64,000 nucleotides of DNA, taken from contig NZ_CP047020.1 of NCBI RefSeq assembly GCF_009796285.1, positions 8,866,001 to 8,930,000 on the forward strand, read 5' to 3'. A program made the translations under genes and the position numbers. Source of the stretch: Streptomyces broussonetiae (GTDB lineage: Bacteria > Actinomycetota > Actinomycetes > Streptomycetales > Streptomycetaceae). How positions within the stretch are numbered: position 1 is the first letter of the stretch; each line of letters begins with the position of its first letter. The notes below the pieces were generated by a model. It was given only the letters and a program-made list of their open reading frames with translations, was not told the DNA's origin and did no database searches. This document shows positions 41,969-50,535 of the stretch, one piece after another.

Positions 41969-42092
41969 CGCCGGTGACGCCCTGCGGCCGGTCCGCGATC
42001 GTGCCCGGCCCGTTGTCAGTGGTCGGCCTTACGGTTTGCTCAGTGAGGATCTGCCGAAACAGCCGCAGGTCCGTCCTGGGGAGGGGTCTGCC

Positions 42093-43544
42093 ATGTCCAC
42101 GGCGTCCGCGGTGTCGACGACGTATCTGGAGCTGTCGCAGGAGGGCGGCGGAGCCCACAAGTTCTACGAGGTGAGCGTCGACGGCCTCGTGGTGACCGTG
42201 CGTTATGGCAGGATCGGCGCGGCCGGACAGCTCCAGACCACGACGTTCCCGACCGCCGAGAAGGCAAGGGCCGCCGCCGCGAGGAAGGTGGGGGAGAAGG
42301 TCCGCAAGGGATACGCCCCGGCGGTCCAGGGACAGCGTGCCCCGCGCGCGGTGACCCGGCGTCAGATCGGCTCGGCCCCGTCGACCGCGCGGGCGGTGGC
42401 GCCGGTGCTGTGGCGGTTCCGCACCGGCTCCGCCGCCTTCGGCATCCACGTCGACGACGAGCGCTGCTGGGTGGGCAACCAGGCGGGTGACGTCTACACC
42501 CTGGACCACGAGGGCGCCGTCCTGGCCCGGTTCAGCCTGCCGGACGGAGTCAAGTGCCTGGTCGCCGACGACTTCTGGATCTACGCGGGCTGCGACGACG
42601 GCAAGGTCTACGACCTCTCCTCCAAGCTGCCGTTCGCTGCGTACGACATCGCCGCCGACGTGGACATCTTCTGGCTGGACATCCACGAGGGCGTGCTCGA
42701 CGTCTCGGACCGCGCGGGCCGGCTGACCGTCATCGACCACGAGGACGAGCACCAGTGGTCCCGCCGCAGCCAGGGCGAGCACGCCTGGATGGTGCGGGCC
42801 GACGACCGGGCCGTGTACCACGGTCACCACAGGGGCGTGACGGCCTACGCCCCGGACGGCGGCGGCGAGTTGTGGCACACGGCCACCAGCGGCAGCGTGC
42901 TCTTCGGCTGGCAGGAGGACGATGCCGTCTACGCGGGCACCGGACACCGCGTGGTCCAACGGTTGTCGAAGGCGACGGGCAGGATCGAGGCGACGTACGC
43001 GTGCGACGGCGCGGTGTACTCGTGCGCCACCTCGCCGGGCGGACGATTCGTCTTCGCCGGGGACGCCGCCTCATCCGTCTACTGCTTCGACCAGGACGGC
43101 ACGCGGCTGTGGAAGCTCGGCACCGGCGGTGGCTCGGCGCTGTCGATGCAGTACAGCGACGAGCGGCTGTACTTGGTGACCACCGACGGCTCACTGGTGT
43201 GTGTCGACGCGAGCGAGGCTGCCATCGCCGCGGCCCAGCAGGGCACGGTGCCGGTGGCGCGGGACGTCAAGCTCGCCGCCGCCCTTCCGACCTACGCACC
43301 CGCCACCGCCGCGGCCGCGGTGGCCACCGTTGCCCAGGCTCCCGCAGGAGCGGTCGTCGTCGAGTGCGTCCAGCAGGGCGGCCGGCTGCGCATGCAGGTG
43401 GTGTCCGGGGGCTACGACACCTCCTGGAACGTCCAGTTCCCGCGCGCGATACGGGAACCGGGCGCCCGCTACGTCGTGGACGCCCTGCACCCCGCGGCCG
43501 GCGGCTTCTACCGAGTCCGCGGCGACATCCGCCGCCTGCTGTGA
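42093..43544 (+). CDS. WGR-domain protein fused to a beta-propeller
   Basis: 483 residues from ATG 42093 (GGAGGGG six bases ahead). Residues about 10-75 form a WGR domain: YLELSQEGGGAHKFYEVSVD, VRYGRIGAAGQLQTTTFPT and the Lys-rich KARAAAARKVGEKVRKGY, related to MolR and the DNA-break-sensing domain of PARPs. Residues about 100-390 are WD/PQQ-like blades with repeated D-D-x-x-x-x-G and CFDQDG-type turns. A C-terminal beta-rich part (about 420-483) follows. No enzyme motif is visible. The WGR part may bind nucleic acid and the propeller a partner; the function of this actinobacterial arrangement is not known to me. Confidence 0.85.
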   Translation: MSTASAVSTTYLELSQEGGGAHKFYEVSVDGLVVTVRYGRIGAAGQLQTTTFPTAEKARAAAARKVGEKVRKGYAPAVQGQRAPRAVTRRQIGSAPSTARAVAPVLWRFRTGSAAFGIHVDDERCWVGNQAGDVYTLDHEGAVLARFSLPDGVKCLVADDFWIYAGCDDGKVYDLSSKLPFAAYDIAADVDIFWLDIHEGVLDVSDRAGRLTVIDHEDEHQWSRRSQGEHAWMVRADDRAVYHGHHRGVTAYAPDGGGELWHTATSGSVLFGWQEDDAVYAGTGHRVVQRLSKATGRIEATYACDGAVYSCATSPGGRFVFAGDAASSVYCFDQDGTRLWKLGTGGGSALSMQYSDERLYLVTTDGSLVCVDASEAAIAAAQQGTVPVARDVKLAAALPTYAPATAAAAVATVAQAPAGAVVVECVQQGGRLRMQVVSGGYDTSWNVQFPRAIREPGARYVVDALHPAAGGFYRVRGDIRRLL

Positions 43545-43660
43545 CCCCACCGTGCCCGAGCTGGGGCCGCCCACGCCCACGGGTGCCCGGGACGACGGCG
43601 CACGACCCACGATGCTCCAGCCGACGCCTGCCGCGGCACCGCGTGTGTCGTCGGTGCCGC

Positions 43661-44040
43661 GGCCTGTGCTCGCGGTGCCACCGCCCGTGCTCGCGGTCAC
43701 ACCGCCCGCGTCGGCGGTGACGGCGTCCCCGCCCGGCGTGCCGCCTTGCGCGTTCACGGCGGCGTGGTCCCTGTCTGAGGGGGCGCCGCTTGCGTTGGTG
43801 GTGGTGCCGTCCTCGCTCGGGGTGCTGCCTTCCGCGTCCGCGGTGGTGCGGCCGGGGCCTGGTGTGGAGTCGTTTGCGTCCTTGGCGGCGCCGGCCGTGC
43901 TCGCAGTGGTGCTTCCGCGTTCGCGGCGGCGCGGTTCCTGCCGGGGTGGTGCCGCCTGCGTTCGTGGTGGCGCCGCCCCCGCCCGCTGCGTCGTCTTCGG
44001 CGTTCGCGGTGGCGCGGTCCGTGCTTGTGCCGGTGCCTCC
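43661..44040. repeat. Array of 18-bp imperfect repeats
   Basis: Eleven or more copies resemble GCGTTCGCGGTGGCGCGG, for example at 43687, 43750 and 44000, with irregular spacing. Units run in one direction. Frames through the array (Val/Ala/Pro-rich on plus, Gly/Thr/Ala-rich on minus) are open but have no start site, family match or stable phase. The whole 43545-44159 gap holds nothing else recognised. Confidence 0.6.
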
Positions 44041-44159
44041 GGGTCCCCGTTGGCGCACCCCGGGCCCACCGCGAGTCACCCGGGCCCGCCGCGGAGCCAC
44101 CGGTGCTCGCCCTGCGTCGCCCCGCTGTTCTGCTCCGGCGTGGGCCCGTTGCCGGTGGC

Positions 44160-45743
44160 TCAGGGGCGTACGGATGCCGTCTGTGCCAGCGCGTCCCGTG
44201 CCGCGGTGAGCGCCTCGGCACGGTCCTGCGGGACCAGGCCGATGCGGGTGCGCCGGTCCAGCAGGTCCGACTCGTCCAGGGCGCCCTCGTGCCGGACCGC
44301 CCACAGCAGTTCGGCCCGGGTGACCGGATGACCCGGCAGCACCGGTTCGGCCAGGGCGGGATCCTTGGCCGCGAGGGCGTGTACGGCCTCCGCCTCGGTG
44401 CCGTAGCGGCGGACCAGCCGCGGCGGTGCCGCAAGGGCGCCCAGCCGGGCCGGTGCGGCGGCACCGACCAGTGGCAGCGCGGCGGTGGGGGAGGGGGTGG
44501 TCGGCAGGCCCCGGGCGGCGGTCGCGGCGTCCACGGCGTCCTGCGCCATCCGCCGGTAGGTGGTGAGCTTGCCGCCGACGATCGTCGTGACACCGTCGGG
44601 AGACGTCAGCACCGCGTGCCGGCGGGAGATGTCGGAGGTGCGCGCCGTATCGCCGGCCGGGCCGGCGCCGCCGGAGGTGTCCAGCAGCGGGCGCAGCCCG
44701 GCGAAGGCGCCGACGACCTCGTCGCGGGTCACCGGTGTGTCCAGGACCGAGCCGAGGACGTCCAGCAGGAAGCCGATGTCGGTCTCGGGCACCTCCGGGA
44801 CATCAGGGATCCCGCCCTCGACCGGCTCGTCGGTGAGACCGACGTAGACCCGGCCGTCGCCCTGGGGCAGGACCAGGACGAAGCGGTTGGTCTCGCCGGG
44901 GATCGGGATATGCAGGCCGGCCGGCAGGGTGCCGAGCCGCTCCGAGCGCAGGACCAGATGGGTGCCGCGGGACGGCCGGATCCGGATGCCCTCGACGAGA
45001 TCGCCCGCCCACACCCCGCTCGCGTTGATGACGGCGCGGGCCCTGATCTCGCCCTCCTCGCCGGTGAGTTCGTCACGGATCCGGGCACCGGCGCCGGTCA
45101 GGTCCAGTGCCCTGACCCGGGTCAGCACCCGGGCCCCGCGCGCGGCGGCCGTCCGGGCCAGGGCGGTGACCAGCCGGACGTCGTCGCTCACCTTGCCGTC
45201 CCAGGACAGCAGCCCGCCGCGCAGCCCGGCCGGGCGGACCGAGGGCGCCAGATGGCGGGCCTCCGTCGCCGTGAGCCGACGCGGGGCGGGCAGCACCTGG
45301 CGCGGGGTCCGGGCGGCCAGCCGCAGCACGTCCCCGGCGCGGAAACCGGCCCAGGCCAGCGAGGCCTGGGTGCGGGACACCAACGGGGTCAGCGGCAGGA
45401 CGAACGGCTGGGCGGCCACCAGGTGCGGGGCCGTACGCGTCATCAGCACCCCGCGCTCGACCGCGCTCTCGTGCGCGACGTCGAACTGCGCGGACGCCAG
45501 ATAGCGCAGCCCGCCGTGGATGAGCTTCGAACTCCAGCGGGAGGTGCCGAAGGCCAGGTCGTGGGCGTCCACGGCGACGACGTCCAGCCCGCGGGCCGCC
45601 GCGTCCAGCGCGGCTCCGGCCCCGGTCGCGCCGAGCCCGACGACCAGGACGTCCACCACCCGGCCGTCCGTGGCTTCGGTCAGTTCCCGGGTCCGCCGGC
45701 GGGCGTTGAGGGAGGCGCCGGCGTCGGTCCTGGTGTGGCTCAT
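44160..45743 (-). CDS. glpD: Glycerol-3-phosphate dehydrogenase/oxidase
   Basis: 527 residues from ATG 45743, which overlaps the TetR stop (ATGA). The FAD site is DVLVVGLGATGAGAALDAAARG; FGTSRWSSKLIHGGLRYL and INASGVWAGDL are family signatures, and a C-terminal DAO_C domain (RRYGTEAEAVHAL...) is present. A membrane-associated flavoenzyme that oxidises sn-glycerol-3-phosphate to dihydroxyacetone phosphate. The long open frame upstream belongs to the TetR gene in another phase. Works next to the AGPS-like and lipid kinase genes. Confidence 0.93.
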   Translation of the reverse strand: MSHTRTDAGASLNARRRTRELTEATDGRVVDVLVVGLGATGAGAALDAAARGLDVVAVDAHDLAFGTSRWSSKLIHGGLRYLASAQFDVAHESAVERGVLMTRTAPHLVAAQPFVLPLTPLVSRTQASLAWAGFRAGDVLRLAARTPRQVLPAPRRLTATEARHLAPSVRPAGLRGGLLSWDGKVSDDVRLVTALARTAAARGARVLTRVRALDLTGAGARIRDELTGEEGEIRARAVINASGVWAGDLVEGIRIRPSRGTHLVLRSERLGTLPAGLHIPIPGETNRFVLVLPQGDGRVYVGLTDEPVEGGIPDVPEVPETDIGFLLDVLGSVLDTPVTRDEVVGAFAGLRPLLDTSGGAGPAGDTARTSDISRRHAVLTSPDGVTTIVGGKLTTYRRMAQDAVDAATAARGLPTTPSPTAALPLVGAAAPARLGALAAPPRLVRRYGTEAEAVHALAAKDPALAEPVLPGHPVTRAELLWAVRHEGALDESDLLDRRTRIGLVPQDRAEALTAARDALAQTASVRP

Positions 45744-46339
45744 GGCGTGAGGATCCTCTCCAGGAGGGTGCGCAGCTCGGCGAGGAAAGCGGCGGAGTCC
45801 AGCTCCGGATCGTCCTCGTCGGTCATGGTGCGCAGGGACAGGGTGAAGGACTGCACGGTCAACAGCAGCGCGCGGGCCTGCCGTTCGACATGGGCGGGGC
45901 GCACGGAGCCGTCCGTGTGGCCCTCGCGCAGCGCGTCGGCCAGCAGCGCCAGCAGCGCCTCCTGGCTCGCCCCGCGCCGGTCGAGCACGTACGGCAACAA
46001 CATCTCCGGATCGACGTCGACGATCTTGCGGAAGAGGGGATGTGCCCGGAACGCCTCGACGCCCGTGACCAGTCCGTCCACGATCCGGGTGCGGGTGTCC
46101 GCGCCGGCACCGGGCTCGGGGATCGCCCGGGTGGCCACGTCGATCCACTCACGGGTCATCAGATCGCCCACCAGGGTCCGCAGATCCGGCCAGCGCCGGT
46201 ACAGCGTCATCCGGGAGACGCCGGCGCGGCGGGCCACGTCGGCGAGGGTGGTGCGGCGGACTCCGACGGCCAGCACGCAGTCGCGTACCGCGTCGAGCAC
46301 GTGATCACTGTCCGAACCGTTGTGACGAATAGGCGTCAT
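45740..46339 (-). CDS. TetR family transcriptional regulator of the glycerolipid cluster
   Basis: 199 residues. HTH: VRRTTLADVARRAGVSRMTL then YRRWPDLRTLVGDLMTRE. A GTCACAGTGTAAC pseudo-palindrome lies 3 bp upstream of its start and also faces the divergent AGPS-like gene. It is translationally coupled to glpD, so it probably regulates the flavoenzyme and the divergent AGPS-kinase pair. Confidence 0.88.
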   Translation of the reverse strand: MTPIRHNGSDSDHVLDAVRDCVLAVGVRRTTLADVARRAGVSRMTLYRRWPDLRTLVGDLMTREWIDVATRAIPEPGAGADTRTRIVDGLVTGVEAFRAHPLFRKIVDVDPEMLLPYVLDRRGASQEALLALLADALREGHTDGSVRPAHVERQARALLLTVQSFTLSLRTMTDEDDPELDSAAFLAELRTLLERILTP

Positions 46340-46341
46340 GT

Positions 46342-46354
46342 GTCACAGTGTAAC
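46342..46354. promoter_or_regulatory. Pseudo-palindromic TetR site
   Basis: GTCACAGTGTAAC, half-sites GTcACA/TGTaAC, located directly before the tetR ATG in the divergent tetR-AGPS gap. Confidence 0.55.
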
Positions 46355-46461
46355 GCCCCGGGAGGCGGACGGAAGCAGCCGACCTCACCCCGGGCACGGC
46401 CGCCGGGCCGTCGCGCGCACCGAGGAACCGAGCACACCGACCTGTGAGGACGACCGTTTCA

Positions 46462-48054
46462 ATGGACATGCTGTGGAACGGCTGGGGCGACCCGGCCAAG
46501 GCGGCACCCCTGCCCGAGTCGGTGACCGGACTGCTGCGCGACCTGCTCGGCGTCAAGCCCCGCACCACCCCCGCCCTCGGCCTCGAGGACATCCGCCCGC
46601 CCGCAACCACGGCCGGCCCGTCCGCGCTCGAGGCGCTCGCCGAGGCCGTGGGCGGCGCGGAGCACGTGCGCACCGACGACGAGAGCCGCATCCGGCACAC
46701 CCGCGGCAAGTCCACCCCCGACCTGCTGCGCATCCGTGCCGGAGACATCACGGACGTCCCGCAGGCCGTCGTCCTGCCCGGTTCCCACGACGAGGTCCTC
46801 GCCGTGCTGCGCGCCTGTGCCGCACACGGCCTCGCCGTCGTCCCGTTCGGCGGCGGCACCTCGGTCGTCGGCGGACTCGCCCCGCAACGCAGCGCGTTCA
46901 TCGCCCTGGACCTGCGCCGTATGAACGGCCTGCTCGACCTCGACCCCGTCTCGCGTACCGTCGTCCTCCAGCCCGGCCTGCGCGCCCCCGAGGCCGAGGC
47001 CCTGCTCGCCGAACGCGGCTTCACCCTCGGCCACTTCCCGCAGTCCTTCGAGTGGGCCACCATCGGGGGCTTCGCCGCGGCCCGCTCCAGCGGCCAGGCG
47101 TCCGCCGGGTACGGCCGCTTCGACGAGATGGTCCTCGGCCTGACCCTCGCCACCCCCGAAGGCACCCTCGAGACCGGCCGTGCCCCGCGCTCCGCCGCCG
47201 GACCCGACCTGCGTCAGCTGATCCTCGGCTCGGAGGGCGCCTTCGGGATCATCACCTCCGTCACCGTACGCATCCGCCCCCTGCCCGAGACGCGCGTCTA
47301 CGAGGGCTGGCGGTTCGCCTCGTTCGAGGAGGGCGCCGCGGCTCTGCGCCGGCTCGCCCAGGACGGGCCCCGCCCGACCGTGCTGCGACTGTCCGACGAG
47401 ACCGAGACCCTCATCGGCCTGGCCCAACCCGAGTCCATCGGCGGGGACCTGAGCCAGAGCGCGGCCGGCTGTCTGGCCATCGCCGGCTACGAGGGCACGG
47501 CCGAGGACACGGCACAGCGCCGGCAGCAGGCGGCGGCCGTCCTCAGCGCGTGCGGCGGCACCCTCGTCGGTGCGGAGCCGGGCGAGCGCTGGGCCCACGG
47601 CCGTTTCTCGGCGCCGTACCTGCGCGACGCGCTGCTCGACGTCGGCGCCTTCGCGGAGACCCTGGAGACCGCGGCCTTCTGGTCCCGCATCCCCGACCTC
47701 TACTCGGCCGTGCGCACCGCGCTCACCGACACCCTCACCGAGGCCGGCACCCCGCCGCTGGTGATGTGCCACATCTCCCACGTCTACGAGAACGGCGCGT
47801 CGCTGTACTTCACGGTCGTCAGCGCCCAGGGCGAGGATCCGGTGGCGCACTGGGAGCCCGCCAAGCACGCGGCCAACGAGGCCGTGCTCGCCGCCGGCGG
47901 TACCATCTCCCACCACCACGGCGTCGGCACCGACCATCGCGACTGGTACGTCCGCGAGGCCGGGCGGCTCGGCATCTCGGCCCTGCGCGCCGTCAAGCGC
48001 CGCCTGGACCCCGAGGGCCTGCTCAACCCCGGCGTCCTGCTGCCCACCGACTGA
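46462..48054 (+). CDS. FAD-binding oxidase, alkyldihydroxyacetonephosphate synthase-like
   Basis: 530 residues from ATG 46462 (GTG 46444 in frame). FAD-PCMH domain: VVLPGSHDEVLAVLRACAAH, VPFGGGTSVVGG, then GHFPQSFEWATIGGFAA. The C-terminal FAD-oxidase domain has CHISHVYENGASLYFT and the conserved HHHGVGTDHRDWY. These match AGPS, which swaps an acyl for an alkyl chain on DHAP during ether-lipid synthesis; bacterial relatives of this size occur next to glycerol-3-phosphate enzymes. It would use DHAP-derived substrates made by the adjacent GlpD. Ether-lipid formation is inferred. Confidence 0.87.
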   Translation: MDMLWNGWGDPAKAAPLPESVTGLLRDLLGVKPRTTPALGLEDIRPPATTAGPSALEALAEAVGGAEHVRTDDESRIRHTRGKSTPDLLRIRAGDITDVPQAVVLPGSHDEVLAVLRACAAHGLAVVPFGGGTSVVGGLAPQRSAFIALDLRRMNGLLDLDPVSRTVVLQPGLRAPEAEALLAERGFTLGHFPQSFEWATIGGFAAARSSGQASAGYGRFDEMVLGLTLATPEGTLETGRAPRSAAGPDLRQLILGSEGAFGIITSVTVRIRPLPETRVYEGWRFASFEEGAAALRRLAQDGPRPTVLRLSDETETLIGLAQPESIGGDLSQSAAGCLAIAGYEGTAEDTAQRRQQAAAVLSACGGTLVGAEPGERWAHGRFSAPYLRDALLDVGAFAETLETAAFWSRIPDLYSAVRTALTDTLTEAGTPPLVMCHISHVYENGASLYFTVVSAQGEDPVAHWEPAKHAANEAVLAAGGTISHHHGVGTDHRDWYVREAGRLGISALRAVKRRLDPEGLLNPGVLLPTD

Positions 48055-48088
48055 CCCCGCCCGATCCGCCTGCTTCGGAGGCACACCG

Positions 48089-48970
48089 ATGCGACAGTTC
48101 ACCGCCGTCGTCAACCCCACCGCGGGCGGCTCCACCGGGGCGGCCAGCCTGCTGCACCTGGCCCGCCTGCTGCGCGAGGCCGGGGCCGGGCTGGAGACGG
48201 AGTACAGCCACAGCCTCGCCCACGCCCAGGAGATCGCCCGCCGGGCCGGCGAGCGCGGCCGGATCGTCCTGGCCGTCGGCGGCGACGGCATCGCCGGCGG
48301 TATCGGCGGCGCGCTGAGCGGCACCGGAACCGTCCTCGGCCTGGTGCCCGCCGGACGAGGCAACGACTTCGCCCGCGCCCTCGAGCTGCCCGCCGACCCC
48401 GCCGCACTGGCCGACATCCTGCTGCACGCCGAGCCACGGCCGGTCGACACCATCGAGGTGGAGTCGGCCGTCCACGCCCGCACCGTGGTCCTCGGCAGCG
48501 TGTACGCCGGAGTGGACGCCGTGGCCAACCGGCACGCCAACAACGCCCGGCTGCTGCGCGGCTCCGCCTCCTACTACGCGGGCGGCCTGCGCGCCGTCAC
48601 CAGCTGGCGCGCGGCCGACTACCGCGTCACCGTCGACGGCGAGGAGCACACCCACCGCGGTTACACCGTCGTCGCGGCCAACTCCCCCTACTACGGCTCC
48701 GGCCGGCTGATCGCCCCCGGCGCCCGGGTCGACGACGGACTGCTGGACATCGTGATGATCCGCGACGCGCCTCGTCGGCTGTTCTTCGCGCTCATGAACG
48801 AGCTGAAGAGCGGCGGCCACGTCCACCGTCCCGAGGTGCGCGTCCTGCACGGCCGGGAACTGCGCATCGAGGCGGCCCGGCCCGTCCCCTACGGCGCCGA
48901 CGGAGAGGTCGACGCCACCTTGCCGGTGACGGTGCGGGTACGGCCCGCCGACCTGCCGGTGCTGTACTGA
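48089..48970 (+). CDS. Diacylglycerol/lipid kinase family protein
   Basis: A 293-residue DAGK-catalytic fold: VVNPTAGGSTG start, GGDGIAGGIGGALSGTG nucleotide loop, VPAGRGNDFARAL and DDGLLDIVMIRDA. The usual GGDGT is GGDGI here, a change at a conserved loop residue that could affect activity. It probably phosphorylates diacylglycerol or a related lipid at the membrane. Lies 34 bp after the AGPS-like gene, likely the same operon. CGGAGG precedes the ATG. Confidence 0.88.
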   Translation: MRQFTAVVNPTAGGSTGAASLLHLARLLREAGAGLETEYSHSLAHAQEIARRAGERGRIVLAVGGDGIAGGIGGALSGTGTVLGLVPAGRGNDFARALELPADPAALADILLHAEPRPVDTIEVESAVHARTVVLGSVYAGVDAVANRHANNARLLRGSASYYAGGLRAVTSWRAADYRVTVDGEEHTHRGYTVVAANSPYYGSGRLIAPGARVDDGLLDIVMIRDAPRRLFFALMNELKSGGHVHRPEVRVLHGRELRIEAARPVPYGADGEVDATLPVTVRVRPADLPVLY

Positions 48971-49020
48971 CCACCCCCGCACCGTTCGTGGAGTGCGGGC
49001 ATGTGTGCCAAGCTCGGACC

Positions 49021-49605
49021 ATGACTCCCGCGAACACGACGGGCGCCGACGGCACCACCCTGTACTACGGAGACCTGGACGCACCCCATGTGCTCCAGGT
49101 CTTCCTGGAACTGCGCGACCGAGCCAGCCACCGGGTGGCCGTGAGCCTCCTCGACACCATGCGTCAGGGCGCCGACAACGGCCGGTTCGTCGTGAAGTTC
49201 CACTTCGCGGCGACGCTGGACGACACGGTCGGCGGCGACGGTTCCCGGCAGGCTCTGAGCGCGCTCGGCGCGGCGAGCGACGCAGGCCAGCGCCAGTTCA
49301 TCGAATACCTGGCGGCGCTCTTCGCCAACCAGCCCTTCCCGCCCGGCGACGACCACTTCGCCGACCCCGAGGTACTGCTGGACCTGGCGAGCACGGTCAC
49401 CGGATTGCGCTCGGCCGACTTCGACCGCAAGGTCACCGACCGCACCTACCTCACCTGGGCCGGACAAGCGGTCGGCGAATTCGACTCCTTCGGCGTGGTC
49501 GGCACCCCCGTCGTCTGGTACGACGAAACCGTCGTCCCCGTCGTGAAGACCGAGGGCGGACCCGCCCTCACCCCACAGGAATTCCTGGCCCGGATCGGGA
49601 AGTGA
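49021..49605 (+). CDS. DsbA-like thioredoxin-fold protein without CxxC
   Basis: 194 residues from ATG 49021 (an upstream frame start lacks support). LYYGDLDAPHVLQVFLELRD corresponds to the DsbA_2/Thioredoxin_4 N-terminus, FGDFxCPxC...; here the CxxC is replaced by APHV and no cysteine occurs in that region. FHFAATLDDTVGG and SFGVVGTPVVWYDETVVPVV (cis-Pro loop) confirm the fold. It is probably not a thiol oxidase; a binding, chaperone or isomerase-type role is possible. Follows the lipid kinase by 50 bp. Confidence 0.75.
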   Translation: MTPANTTGADGTTLYYGDLDAPHVLQVFLELRDRASHRVAVSLLDTMRQGADNGRFVVKFHFAATLDDTVGGDGSRQALSALGAASDAGQRQFIEYLAALFANQPFPPGDDHFADPEVLLDLASTVTGLRSADFDRKVTDRTYLTWAGQAVGEFDSFGVVGTPVVWYDETVVPVVKTEGGPALTPQEFLARIGK

Positions 49606-49687
49606 CACGGCATCGGTGCACGACCGCCCGGCCCTGGGTAGGGGAGGGGAACCCGGCCGCGCGCGCCGGGAGAGGGGGTGGTCCGAC

Positions 49688-50050
49688 ATGACGCTGGAGC
49701 CCGCCGAGGGCACGGTGCAGGCCGTCGTCCTGTACGCCGGGCGGCTGCTGCTGGCCGAGCGGGGCGAGGGCTGGAGACTGCCGTCAGGCACTGCCGAGCC
49801 GGCCGAGTCGGCCGAGGCCACCGCGGCACGGGTGGTCTACGAACTCACCGGCTACCTCGTCGACGGCACCGAGAGCCTGGCACCGGAGGACGGGGCCACG
49901 GCGGTGGTGTGCCAGTTGCTGACCGAATCCCCGTCCGACGGCGCCCGCCTCGAACCGGAGCAACTGCGCTGGACACCGCTGGCCGACACGGCCGACGCCG
50001 ACCTTCCGGCGGTCGTACGCGCGTACGTCGCGGGGCATACACCGGTGTGA
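49688..50050 (+). CDS. Nudix-fold protein with degenerate Nudix box
   Basis: 120 residues. The fold is recognisable: VQAVVLYAGRLLLAERGEGWRLPSG, then the Nudix helix, then EPEQLRWTPLAD. The box reads GTAEPAESAEATAARVVYEL followed by TGY; the canonical REuxEE glutamates are Val and Leu, leaving only one acidic ligand. Hydrolase activity is doubtful; it may be a nucleotide-binding or regulatory remnant. GGGGG lies upstream of the ATG. Nearest neighbours do not reveal a role. Confidence 0.7.
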   Translation: MTLEPAEGTVQAVVLYAGRLLLAERGEGWRLPSGTAEPAESAEATAARVVYELTGYLVDGTESLAPEDGATAVVCQLLTESPSDGARLEPEQLRWTPLADTADADLPAVVRAYVAGHTPV

Positions 50051-50060
50051 AACACGCTGG

Positions 50061-50430
50061 TCAGCGATCCGCCGCCGGATCGGCAGCCTGTTCCAGGAAG
50101 CGCCGGCGGTCCACGACCGCCCGGTCGATCTCGCCCGTCGCGACCAGTCGGCCCGGGCCGTCCACGGCCCGTACGAGGAAGGTCAGCCGCCGGTCCGCCG
50201 TGGCGGGCAGGGGCCGTGCGCTCACCTCCACCCGGCCACCCACCCGGGCGGGCCGCACATGCCGGACCCGGATCTCGGTCCCGACGATGGTCTCCCCGGC
50301 CCCGGCGAAGGGCGCGGCGGCCCGCACGGCGGCCGCCTCCAGCCACGCGATCAACCGGCGTGGCCAGCATGGGCACATCCCCGCTGCCGACCGCCGCCGC
50401 GGTGTCGGCATCGGTCACCTCGTGGCGCAT
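50061..50430 (-). pseudogene. Frameshifted hotdog thioesterase (fluoroacetyl-CoA thioesterase-like)
   Basis: The N-terminus MRHEVTDADTAAAVGSGDVP then MLAT is in one frame from ATG 50430. The remainder (RLIAWLEAAAVRAA... FLVRAVDGPGRLVATGEIDR AVVDRRRFLEQ) is in another. The switch occurs at about 50358, where the expected CCGCGG appears to have lost two bases. Joined together they make a normal FlK-like thioesterase of about 120 residues with the substrate Thr in MLATPRLIAWLEAAA. Neither single frame encodes a full protein. Confidence 0.75.
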
Positions 50431-50535
50431 GTCCTCACGCCAGCTCCGCCGGACCCGGTCCGCCGTACGACACGGGCCCGCACGCCGGGCAGGAGCTGTT
50501 CCAGCAGCGCGCGCCGCTCGGCCGCTGCGACCGGC

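Noticed and set aside
43661..44040. CRISPR array
   Set aside because: Units are imperfect, spacing is irregular and there are no unique spacers or cas genes.
43191..44069. A 292-codon Gly/Thr/Ala-rich minus-strand frame as a repeat protein
   Set aside because: Overlaps the end of the WGR gene, has no ribosome site, and its repeats are better described as a DNA-level 18-bp array.
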